Source of the DNA: Aulostomus chinensis
Lineage: Eukaryota > Chordata > Actinopteri > Syngnathiformes > Aulostomidae
NCBI GenBank assembly: GCA_037954235.1
Contig: JBBMOA010000020.1
Coordinates: forward strand, 20,120,677-20,184,676
DNA length: 64,000 bases
Direction: 5' to 3'
The position numbers were made by a program, and so were the translations under genes. The notes under the pieces were generated by a model. That model saw only the letters and a list, made by a program, of their open reading frames with translations. It searched no databases and was not told the origin of the DNA. Positions 38,201-49,300 of this stretch are shown here, piece after piece (the first letter of the stretch is position 1; the number at the start of each line of letters is the position of its first letter).

Positions 38201-41200
38201 TATTCATTTGTTGTTGGATTTGAAGAAAAGAGAACATGAGACGCTTCCATATGCTGTGATGCGGTGGAATCGCGGTATTTTCTGACACATTTATTGTACT
38301 CGGGAAAACTTGGATCATGGCAACCATTTGTACGAAAAAGTTCCTCTGGTCAGGAATCAGAACAGAACGGCGGGTGAGAGGATCTTGTTCAGCCTTAACA
38401 GTCATAGTCAAGTTGATGAAGGAGCCTCCTTGAGCATTTTGAGACGTGTCTAAAGTGTCACTGAAGTCACTCTTTAAGATGACACACAGATGTGTTGCCA
38501 AACTGTGTCAAGAGTCGCCCCCACTCCAGCGCCGCCGCTCGCCAAAATGATGTCTTTATCTGCTTCTCAGCAGACGAGCGTTATCCTTCATCTCCCACAC
38601 AACAACTAAAAAACTCGCTGCTCTGATCCTGGAGATTTCTCTTCCCGCCGCAGGCACATATTGGTGAGGCAAGCTGTTGCTCCTCACCAGGTGTCAGGAC
38701 TATACCCCCCCCCACCCCCCAGGCAGGTGGAGAGATAATGAATTCATCCATGACGCTCTTCTAGCTACACCTATGATCTTTGAACTCCCTCTGAGCCTAA
38801 TTGCATCTGGACGTTCTAGTGGGAGAAGTTTACTTCCTCACATCCTCACCTGGTACTGTTTTCTGTGGTGTTGGATCCTGTCATGGCAGAGAGGGGAAAA
38901 AAGGACTCAAAAGCTTTAGAATTGTCCCTCAGCTTGAAGATCACAACATAGTTTTTGTGTTTTAATAGCTCAGTAGTTCCTGCCCGCCTCCTGTCACTGA
39001 CCTCTCTGTATTTCTTTCAGTTCTAGTAGGAGGAGTTCTAAGAGACAGAGGACCCAGTTCCCAGAGTTTGGCTTCGTCTCTGGATGTCTTTGACACGACC
39101 AGAGCGGATCATTTTGCATGTGGCAGCACATTCAGAAATACTGCGTCTTATTCTGTGTCTGCAGCAGGCGGACTGGAACTGAACCTCCTCTATGTGAGCC
39201 GGCGTAATGACTGCCCTCCTACCAGCTGATGCTAGACAGGTTCTCTTTCCTGCAGCAGTAGGGTATCAATTACAGATGCATTACTGCTGGCACACCTCAC
39301 ACCAAATTGAACCTGTTAAAGGCGCTGGAAGCAGGTTAAAAGCGAGTGATTGCGTTCAGCTCTGGGTTGTTTTCTTTTGCCTGCAGTTGTTCAGCGGGTC
39401 TCCGTCAGTACCAGATGATTAGCTTTATACAGCCGGGCTCTAGAGACCGGCCACCTGGCACTCCTGGATTGTTTTTCGCACAACCCTGCTCACTTTCCTC
39501 TCTCGGTTGCCTAGGCGACCACACACACGGTTTACCATCAGAGGGGGACAAGCGAGAGCTGCCGTGTCGGACCAGCCGCCCCCTCTCCAAGCAGATCCTC
39601 CGTTGCTCGTTTGAAGGCTGTTGCAGGACGTTCACGTGGCCGGCGCATCTGAAATATCACCTCAAAACTCACAGGTACAGCTTTTTAGCTCAGGCTAATT
39701 AGCAGTCAGGTGACAGGAACATTAACGAGCAGCCTGAGCCTGGATGGTGCTGAGGAGTTAGCCAGCCTTGTTACTCACTACAAACTTGATCGACACACAT
39801 TCAAAGCCTGCAGAAGTCACAAGGGTTTGACTTCCAGTGACGATCTGAATGCCCTTCATTTGCCTTTTGAAATGTTAAAACGTGAAAAAAAGAGACATTT
39901 TCAGTTGAAGAATTAATGGATGAAAATGATACATGTTTGTGATAAAGGACTTTGAGCCATCGGTGTTAATTCATTTAGGGTTGTTGGGTTTTTTTTTTTT
40001 TTTCAAAGTCTAATTTTCTGGTATGGGCAATCATTTTTTTTAAAAAATGACTTTTTTTTTTTTTTTTTTTTTATTGCACTCAAGGCAGCTCCAGTTATGG
40101 TTGAATCATCATCGAAAGGTCAAGAAATATTGAGAAACGCTCACTGCCGTTCCTCCGAGCTCAAAGTCACATGTTCAGATCGTTTGTTTTTGTCCAGCAG
40201 TCCAAAGACTTCTTATTGTCTGTCATGAATTACAAAGAAACAGTCAGTCCTCTGTATCTTGGAGTTTCAAAGTAACAGATGTTTGATATTTTTGCTCGAG
40301 AAAAAGCTGAAACGATTAATCAGTCATCAAAATGGTTGTGGATTGAATTTCTTTCACTCTAAGCTAATTGAAAGTGGCAGCTCTACTGCCGAGGCACCTG
40401 TCATATAAACCGCTTGCTGTCTTAGGGGACATTTATCAATCTGGGACATCCTCCTGCGTGTGTGGTTTCTACCGGCACCAACAGGAACTAAGTCTTGCCA
40501 TAACCGCCGCTTCTCACTGCTGCTTGTTGGAACCTAAATGTGCAGGTGTACGTTGGTAAATGGACTCAATTTTATATAGCGCTTTTCTACCTTAGCGGTA
40601 CTCAAAGCGCTTTACAGTGTCGTCTCACTCACCCGTTCACACACACACACACTCACACACTGATGGAGGAGGCTGCCATGCAAGGCGCCAACCTACTCAT
40701 CAGGAGCAATTATGGGTTCAGTATCTTGCTCAAGGAACGTTCAAACACACCTAGTGGGGCTAATAGTGCCATACCAGTGATCCTAATGGCATATCATCAA
40801 TTACCTGAACCTCCGTCTTTAAAATGATCTAAACAAGTCAGACTAACGCCCTGATGGGCAGGTTAGCGGCGTGGTCGCAGCTCTGATGGCGTTTCTGCAG
40901 CTCATTTGTGTCAGAAGCTACGATGAGAACACGGCGAGGAGTTGGAGATTGGTGTGAGCTCGTACTGCAGCACTTCTGTTACCTTCCAGGCCAGATATCT
41001 ATTTTGTGGTCATCCTGTCTGACCTTGTTGTGCGGTGCTACAAATGAAACATGCACGCTGGAGACTGAGCCTTGTTTGTTTTGTTATCTTTCCTAGGAAT
41101 GATCGAATGTTCCGGTGCGGAGCGGAAGGCTGCGGGAAGAGCTTCTACGTGCTGCAGAGGCTTCAGGTTCACATGAGGACTCACAACGGCGAGAAGCCCT

Positions 41201-44200
41201 TCATCTGCAAGGAGAAGAACTGTGGCAAGAAGTTCACCACGGCTGGAAACTTGAAGAACCACAGACGCATCCACACAGGTGGGGAGGTGGAGATAGCTGC
41301 GTATAAAAGGCCCAAACATGCTGGAAGCAATAACTGACTCAGGCCATTCCACTCATTTAATGCTTCTTAGTGCAGCCGAGGCTGGAGATGTGACGAGTCA
41401 GCAGCGCTGGCGCCTCCGCCTCTCGGCTGCAGTGAGGAGCACTACTGTCATATTTTATTCAGGGTCACAGGGAGATTAGTGATGGCCTGCTCCTTCTATC
41501 TATGGACCAGTTAGCAGTCACCTACACACCCACCGGGACGCCATCCAGGCTCTCCAGATCCCCATGGCAAATTTAAAAAAAAAGAAAAGTTGTGTGTGAG
41601 AGAGAGAATGTATACACACACACACACACACACACTTGTATATATCACAGAGGAAGGAACGTGTAGAAAGCCTTTATCACGGAGGCTTAATCATATGTTT
41701 GCAACAGTAGATTTTCATCAGGGCTTGAAAAGGACACGCCACAACCGTGTTTTCTGTTTTGAAGCCCTGATGTGGCTTTTTAATTATTTAGCCTGTATAA
41801 TTAAGGCTTTTTAATTATTCCTTGGACAGCAGCAGCAGCAGCAGCAGCAGCTCTCACGCTCGGCTCTACTGTAAAAATGAACTGTTAACTTAAAAAATTT
41901 CAAGGGAACTTCGTGCACAACATTTTTTTTTTTTTTTGGGTAATTTGGCCGGCTGTAATCAACAGTTGTGCCAACTAATTATCTTTTGTTCATGAAGAAA
42001 AGATAATTAGTTTGCTAAAAGTTGTTTCGTTTGGAATTTTCAGTGTGTTTGAAACTCGGAATTGGAACTTTTAATTTGTAAAAATGAAAACCGAGTTGGC
42101 ACAGCTGTTGATTATTTCCGTCCAAACCTCCTACAAGTGGCCCCAATTTTAAAACCTAGTGCATGACATTGAAACATTACATGAAATATTAAGGCTACTC
42201 AACTTTTATTTTTTACTACTGAGTTATGGGGTCAAATTAGAATTTAAAAAAAAAAAAAAATCAAATAGTCACTCAAATAAACACCCACCTAAACAGAGGA
42301 GCGTCTCTTTACATTCGCCCTGTATTTGTATCGTTTCCACCTCTTCACTTTTTCTTTTGGCTCTACACTTTTCACCAGTAGAAGTTGATTCGTATTCCTC
42401 CGCGGATCAGCTGTTGGAATCCACAGGTGCTGCTGCGCAATAACGAGGCCTGTGTAGGGAAAGATGTGCGACTGAAAAATATCGAGCCGAAAAGGAAAGA
42501 AAAGGGTGCACAGCGAAAGCAAATGGACGTTCCTGATACAGCGTACTTGTAAACAGTTTAAATGGGTGCTTATTGAGATCGATGAAATGCTTTGTCATTC
42601 CTGATCCCGTCAGAGCCCAGTGACCGGAGTCCACACCAGTGAGACCCTTATGATGGACGAGCGCCTCACACAACCCCATTCAAGCTATCCCAGCCAGTCG
42701 CCTGTACACTGTTAATATTCTGCTCCAGATTTTCTGCCGGCTGTGATGTAACATGACTTGTTGTGATGAAGGCCATACTACATTTATACGTGCTCGTGCT
42801 TTTAAATAAGTTCAACAAAAGCCACGATGCTTATTTGATTCAACTTCATGAAAGGTTATTCAAATCTCTCTCAGCTCAATTACGCCTGACGCATCACTGC
42901 GATATGAGTTGACTGCATGAAGTGTTGTGGAGTTAAACAATATGTATGTGTGTGGTGGGCGGCTGCTGCTTCCAGGAGAGAAGCCTTTTCTGTGTGAAGC
43001 AGATGGTTGTGGGCGATCCTTCGCAGAGTATTCCAGTCTACGAAAACACATGCTGGTACATTCTGGTGAGTGACTTTACAGCTGTGGAGCTTTGTAATTA
43101 GCCCGCTACTTAATCAGCCCATAAAAAGTAAAAGAATTGATGCATCAGCAAAATATGTGTCTTTTTGGGTTGTGCGGTTTCCAAGGAGAGAAACCTCATC
43201 ACTGCGGGATCTGTGGGAAGACGTTCTCCCAGTCTGGCAGCAGGAACGTCCACATGAGGAAGAGACACGGGGAGGAGGGGCTCGGCAGCGAGAGCAGAGA
43301 AACAGGTCTTTCTTTTTTTTGCATTACAGTATCATCTCCTCACACGCTTGCACACACTCGCCCAGTGCGGTGAGGGAATATGCTAATCCGTGGATTATGT
43401 AGCTTCAAGCCGGCAATACATGTTCAAACATCCACAGAGATGTTTAAAGTTGAATTGTTAGTGAATTCTGTTGCTTCTCCTGATTGGTCTGTGCAGTTAA
43501 AGGCCAGTAGCACGCGTCTTTGAGACAGCAGAGGCGGCGCTGCAGAAGCAGGCCCAGTATTGCGCTTGTGATGGGTCCCTAGTAAGCAACTCAGCAGATC
43601 TGCCAGCTTCTGTTGCCTTATTCAGTTCCTCCCCCACCTGCTGCGATACATGTGTGGATACTGGGGTCAGGATCTGGCAGCTGAGGGACGTGTTGTGGTT
43701 CTTTGCTGACACCACCCCCCCCCCCCCCCCCCCCCTCCCCTTAGGATGAAGCGCATCTCATTGAGCTTATTACATCCAAACATATGGACTAATTGTGCGA
43801 GATCTGCTCAAATCCATCTTTTGTGTGTGTGAAACAATGAAAGCAGACAGCGCTTTTCCCTCCTGCTCACATTTGTGTAGCAGCGAGTGGCACCGCTGAA
43901 TCACCACGGAGGAAACGCTGCCAAAGCTCTAATTATAAACAGCAGATTTATTCGGGTCAGCCTCCCCAAAGAGGCTGATTTAAAAAAAAAAAAAAAAAAA
44001 AAGCAGAGCAAAAGGAAGATGCAGCTTTACAACAGAGGGGTTCTTCTGTGTTATTTATACATGACAGAGTTGGATGGGAGGGTTGTTAAATCGACCGCGG
44101 GAATAGATACAGTACTTTACGCTAATTTTCACACAAGGGTCAAAAGGCAATGTAAAAGTTAGTGATAATGAGCACGAGAGGGGTTTGAATTAAACTGCCA

Positions 44201-45626
44201 TTTTTTAAAGATTACAACAAATGCAGCCTATAGAATGCACTTTTGTTTCACTCAGTGTTGACCAGCATCCGACGGCATGACCTTCCGGAGTCCCAAAACT
44301 TTCCAAATCCGTGTTTGTATCTGACAGGAGAAGCTCTGACACAGAGCAGCCTACTGGAGGCAGACGGCGAGAGCGGAGACAGTATGGTCACCATGACAAC
44401 AACCGTGGAACCCATGAATCTTCACCATGCAATGCTGAGATCACCAGGTGGGCGTTTGTGTGTCAAAATCAAGTCAAAAAAAGCAATGGTGGTGTTGTAA
44501 AGTTTCGGCCTCGAACGGCCACTTTTTAGATGTTGACAGTTGAAGTGAGAGCAGGCTGGTGTCTTTGACTAGTGAGGTATTACAGTCGTGCTCACAAGTT
44601 CACTATTGGTATTACTCACAAGGTGTTTATGCACCAATACAGTAGAAACCAGCCAGTCGACAGGTCTTGAGTTGTGTTCACATCATGCAGAGAGACAGAT
44701 CGGGAAAAAGACCCAACATGCTTGATATGCTGCTTTCAGGGCCCGACGCGTATACGGGATTTTTGAGCCTGATACTGATTTGAGAGCAGAGAACATCATG
44801 ATTACCGGTAAAGGCTCCTGGTGAATGAGCCTGTTACGTGGGACCACCTGCCATAGTAGCTGCTCACTCGTGTCGTGTACAAACCAAACAATGGTCACAA
44901 CTCAGGATGTCAAGACTCTGGCCTCATTCACACATGGAGGTCTTCAATAGAAGCCATCCAGCATTTTCCCTGGGAGGAGTTGTGTGTAAATGAGAGCCAG
45001 AGTCAATCTTCTGGGGGATCTGCACTGGTAATTTGCCCCCTCAAGACCTGGTGACAGTACTGGGAATGTGCTGCAAAGTGTTGTGAATGAAAGTGGGACC
45101 ATTACAGGGAAAAGCCTGTAACTGTCAATCAACAGGAGCTCTTGACCTGCCTACAACTGGCATCGCTATGAGTGTGTGGACACGTGCAGGAAAAGAGCTG
45201 CATGTGCGAATAGTGTCAATCACGGGCGCTGCCTGGAAGTGTCCCCAGTGGAGAGGCTTTGAAAGATGTGTAGCATGAACTGTCCTTTATTTGTTGTAGG
45301 AGCGTGGGAAGGGTGAGCCAAAATTGAGTAATTTGATACCCTGAGATAAAGAGATTTTTACCAAAAAACGTATGTGTAACTAGTTTTCAAAAAGCACCTT
45401 TTAGGTTGTACGTGATTCCTACGGATTCTCTGTAGAGCAGCAGATCTCATCACCTCCGGTCGCACAGGTGTCTCATTAACAAACATCAATCTTGTTTCGA
45501 CTCTCCTCTCTGTGCTTCACGTCAGGTTCTGCCGACTCCGTGGTGGTTCTGTCTCAGCCTCATGAACTGGTGACCATGACGACCGAAGGCCACTCGTACG
45601 GAGAGGATGTGGTGGCTCTGCTGTAG
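35226..45626 (+). CDS. znf410: Zinc finger protein 410, five C2H2 fingers
   Basis: ZNF410 is a sequence-specific nuclear factor known in mammals for its narrow targeting of CHD4. Coding exons: 35226-35258, 35336-35468, 35983-36168, 36965-37177, 39515-39674, 41097-41278, 42976-43065, 43186-43305, 44328-44447 and 45526-45626, giving 445 aa (human 478). The N terminus MLSDELDSKPELLVQFVQNA and the block PWYLRVQELAHDSLIAATRA are diagnostic. Fingers 1-4 are C-x4-C-x12-H-x3-H at about residues 219-241, 249-271, 279-301 and 309-331. Finger 5 is C-x2-C-x12-H-x4-H at about 339-360. TGEKP-type linkers join fingers 3-5. The acidic tail (HELVTMTTEGHSYGEDVVAL) is shorter than in human. Introns contain a SINE, simple repeats and an inverted repeat. 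Confidence 0.97.
36315..36380 (+). repeat. Fragment of a common teleost repeat in ZNF410 intron
   Basis: AAATTTATTTGTATAGCACC followed by ATTCATACACAGGGCAATTC matches a widespread teleost repeat end. Only this fragment is recognisable; the family name is not certain. Confidence 0.45.
40557..40745 (-). mobile_element. tRNA-SINE tail half, antisense in ZNF410 intron
   Basis: The plus-strand text AAATGGACTCAATTTTATAT, AAGCGCTTTACAGTGTCGTC and GGAGGCTGCCATGCAAGGCG is the reverse complement of the distal half of the SINE at 11802. Its internal (GT)n appears here as a short CA run. The tRNA-like head is missing, which fits a 5'-truncated copy. Confidence 0.7.
41826..41850 (+). repeat. (CAG)8 trinucleotide tract in ZNF410 intron
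   Basis: About eight uninterrupted CAG units lie in intronic sequence and are not translated in the gene model. Confidence 0.9.
41957..42113. repeat. Inverted repeat with nested perfect hairpin
   Basis: AATCAACAGTTGTGCCAACT (41957-41976) pairs with 42094-42113 at 19 of 20 positions. A separate perfect 14-base stem, ACTAATTATCTTTT (41974-41987) with its complement at 41998-42011, has a 10-base loop. This may be a MITE remnant or a structured RNA; I cannot tell which. Confidence 0.7.
43714..43735 (+). repeat. Poly-C tract in ZNF410 intron
   Basis: A run of about 22 C residues lies between coding exons 8 and 9. Similar long G or C runs recur through the window (for example 32245-32263, 33310-33333 and 48557-48575). 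Confidence 0.9.
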
Positions 45627-46335
45627 TCCTCCGCCGTTAGGAACTGTTCCACGCTGCTGGCCGTCCCAGCGGTGCTAGCTTACTGCCACGGTGGACTCAA
45701 CACTCATCCATGATTTGTAAATAATCACTGACTGTCATCCCTGTAGATATTTGATTAGCAGCTGATGGTTTTATTTTGACGAGTTTGTACGCACCTTTCT
45801 CCTCAAAAACAGACTCCCAAAGAAATACTGAGACGGGTTTAATGAAACTATAATGACCACAGCAGAGATTCATTCTCTAATGGGAACGAGTGCCACTTAT
45901 TTTCATCCAAAACCAAAATCAGACACGTGTACTCCTTCATCCTCATTACTATAACAACCTCAGAAGTGCAGCATATCATGTTGCTGCTTGTATTCACCAC
46001 AAATGCATCAATCAATCATAGTGTGTGTGTCTGTGTCTGTGTGTGTGTCCCGTAAAGCCCCCGAGCTGCTTTAATTGTGTCACAACCTTCACTCAAATGT
46101 CACACTCAACTGCGTCGCTTGTTCTGAGAAAGGTAACACATTTCTCACTTACAGCTCGCTATATTAACACTCCAGAATAATTGCTTTTTTTTTTTCTTTT
46201 TTTTTTTTAAGAAAAACTAGAGTTAGTGGTGAGATTAGCGCTGCCCCTGGTGGAACAAACAGCAGATGTCTGGGTTCCTTAGATAAGCTGGTGCACATTA
46301 CTGCTGCTCCTTAATGAGCGCCGCCTCCCTTCTCC
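45627..46335. other. Tail-to-tail spacer between ZNF410 and ENTPD5
   Basis: This short interval must hold both 3' UTRs. On the plus strand no AATAAA occurs until 46472, which is inside ENTPD5 sequence. A reverse-complement signal, TTTATT at 45780-45785, could end the ENTPD5 transcript. Overlapping 3' ends are therefore likely. There is no coding sequence. Confidence 0.55.
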
Positions 46336-49300
46336 TCAGCGGATCTTCAGGTTGTGGAAGTGGTCCAACGTGGCGCCCAAAGCCCAGCTCGCCTCCACAT
46401 TGTTGACTTTCTTGGTAAACTAGGAGAGAATTATTCCACCAAATCACTCAAATGCCTTTTGTATTTATTGAAATAAAAAAGTAACACAACTGCTGCCTGG
46501 AAGTTACTTTTTACAGGTACGGAGGGACAGATGCTAACTGGGGATTACGGTTGCGCTTTATTGCTCTTCATTCATCCCTGAATCAGCGTTAAGGTCACAG
46601 CCGCTGGACAGAAAATTAACCAAATTTCGAGGATCTCCTGACTCAAATTTTACAATTTGACAGTGAAGGCTTGACACCACGGAGACCAGACAGAGAAGAA
46701 AGTTACTTTTAATAAGCGATCTGGTGAGCTGCATTAGGATTGTTGAGGGTGAAATACAGAAGAACTACAGTTGAGATGCTGTTCAAAGGTTAAGAGAAAA
46801 CAACGTGATTCTGCAGCTGCACCACCACCACCACCATCCTGCTCTCAGAAATAAAGTAGAATCACAACAGTGTGACTGCTGTCAATATTTACTGCCTAAA
46901 GCTTCATGCCAGTTTCTTACATTTGAAGTTTGATGACACATTATGGGTGAGACATGTTTTGGTGGAACTGTTCTAACCTGGCAGCTGTCCTGTGTGCAGA
47001 CTCAAGCTGCTATTTAAAATGAAGAGATTTGACTCTGACCTGAGGGGGATTTCATATTTGGATGTGAGGGCAAAAACTGGTCCAAAGACAGGCTGGTGCA
47101 CACCAGTGGTAGCTTTGGGTAGTCGAGTAACAAGCTGCTATACTCTATGTAACAGGCTTTAATAGGAGCTTTGAGATACACTGAATGAATGAGGAGGTGG
47201 TGGCGTGTCTGGCTCGTAAGCTAGCTTAGCACGAGTGAGCAGGTGAGGTTCACGGACTTCAGGTACCACAAAGTTAGGTACCTTTTTTATTCTGAAACTG
47301 TTGAGTTCTCCTAATCTCAGGCTTAAACTCAGGATCCTCACTATGCCTGCTTCCTGGCATACCCTTGTAATATCTTGTGTGCCTTTTCCTCTGGGACCTT
47401 TGACTCTTGCCAACCAAGCTAGCCTCCAAAAAAGATGGCAATGACCAAAATACTAAATCTGAGACTTCAAGTTGTCCACAAATCAAAGGGTGAGTGCGCT
47501 CTTTTCTTTGCTATGGTCTGTCATTCTGATTTTAGAAAAAAAATTAATAAATACATACACACATCATCACCTTCAACAAATGTTTAGAGCCAGAAACCTG
47601 AGTGTGCTGCCGTCTCACCTGCAGCCCTGTGCTCTCCTTGAAGCCAAAGCCATCCTTCAGGAGACAGGTGATGTAGGTCATGTCCATACACAGGAAAGGA
47701 CTCAAGGGAGGGTACTTGCTCATCTTATTGCACACTGAGCAGGCAGGAGGAAGCACAGGTTGGATGATCACCTGGATTTGACATCATAGTGGACACAAAT
47801 CCAGTGTCTCGGTTAAAAATGCAGGATTCAGCCGATCTCACCTTCTTTGGCTCTCTTCTTGAAGTCTCGGATCTCCAGCCTTCCTCCTTCCGCCCCATCT
47901 GCAACAGGCAGCCACTGGAGTCATCTTCCTCACTTTTATAACGTGCCACCATTCCTTACCACAGGGGGTCAAGATGCAAATAACCCAAATACTAATAATA
48001 ACTCTGGTGCCCTTTGAGCTCGGACTGGCGGAAGATGGCATTATGTCTAATAAGCACACAACTATAGCTCATCACAACCACCGGTAGGTGCAGATGACTC
48101 ACATCTCCCTACAACTTCCCCCCGGCTCTATAATTATGTAGTGTGTACAGGAGTGTGTGCACGCACCGATAAGGCCTGCATCCACAGCTCTGTCATAGTA
48201 ATAGGAGAACGCGTAGAAGGTGTCGCTGTCTTGGAGCTCGTATGGCTGATGAATAATCCCCTTCACCACCTTAAGTACCTCCTGATAACAGGGCTTGTAT
48301 CCTGCATAACCTGGAGAAGAAACACAAACGGCACTGCGTCGTATGATGGAACAACATAATTAAAGCAGGTGTGTCATTCGAGTGGATCAGTTTGAATGGG
48401 CTCTGCAAACATGGCGCCTCATCTATTCCAGTGGTGCGTGCACGAGTCTGCAGCTGCATTAAGAGAGATTTATAGTCAGTGTGCATGAAAGAAAACTAGT
48501 GCCAGGAATCAGTTGGAAGATTAAGATACGTGTTTAGTTAAGGGGTTTGGGTTTTTGGGGGGGGGGGGGGGGGGGCATACAACATGTGTGGTAACAGATT
48601 TAAGGGATGTATAAAAGCATAAAAGCTGGTAAGAACTTTATTAATAGCATCTCAGCTATTTCCAAACCATTATTTCCTTTTTTTGTAAGTAAAAAAGCAG
48701 GAGGGGGGTAATGGTGCATCCTATTATACTCTCAACTCAGATATTAATGACTCTGTGAAAAGTGTAGGAGATCCTTCATTTAAATTGGAATCCCAAGTCA
48801 GCAACAATGGGCAGGAGTTCACCCACGAATCACAGCAAATATGGCAGCACACAGGGAAGTGCAGCAGAATTAGCTCTGCATGTATGTTTTACTTGTTAAT
48901 TGTCTGTTTCCATTCAGCTGATTTGCGATGAATCAGTCTTTGTGAGCTCCTCCTGTCTCTTTACTCTGTGTGTGTGTGTGTGTGTGTGTGCGTGTGTGAG
49001 AGTGAGACCAGCTGTCCTCTCACCACAACACTTGATGAAATCTGTTTCAGACTGAATGCTCTGGATGTTCAAACATGCTCGTAGTGTCTTGTTTCTTTAC
49101 CTCCAGTAAATCATGTTGGTAACTGTAAAGGCTGGGGGCTCGTTAGCAGCCGTTCTCACAGCTGTCCGATCAACTCCATGACATCCAGACTTCTCTGATG
49201 TCTGGAATCTTGGGACTAACTTATAGGTACAGATAGTAGTGGGGGGGGGGGGGGGGAGACCCTGGTGTGAACCCACCATAGATACCAAAGCTCCAATCTG

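Noticed and set aside
38043..38501. 152-codon minus-strand frame inside a ZNF410 intron
   Set aside because: It lies antisense in an intron near repeat-like GCGCCACCATCTGG text. No paired exons or recognised domain; more likely a decayed repeat or chance.
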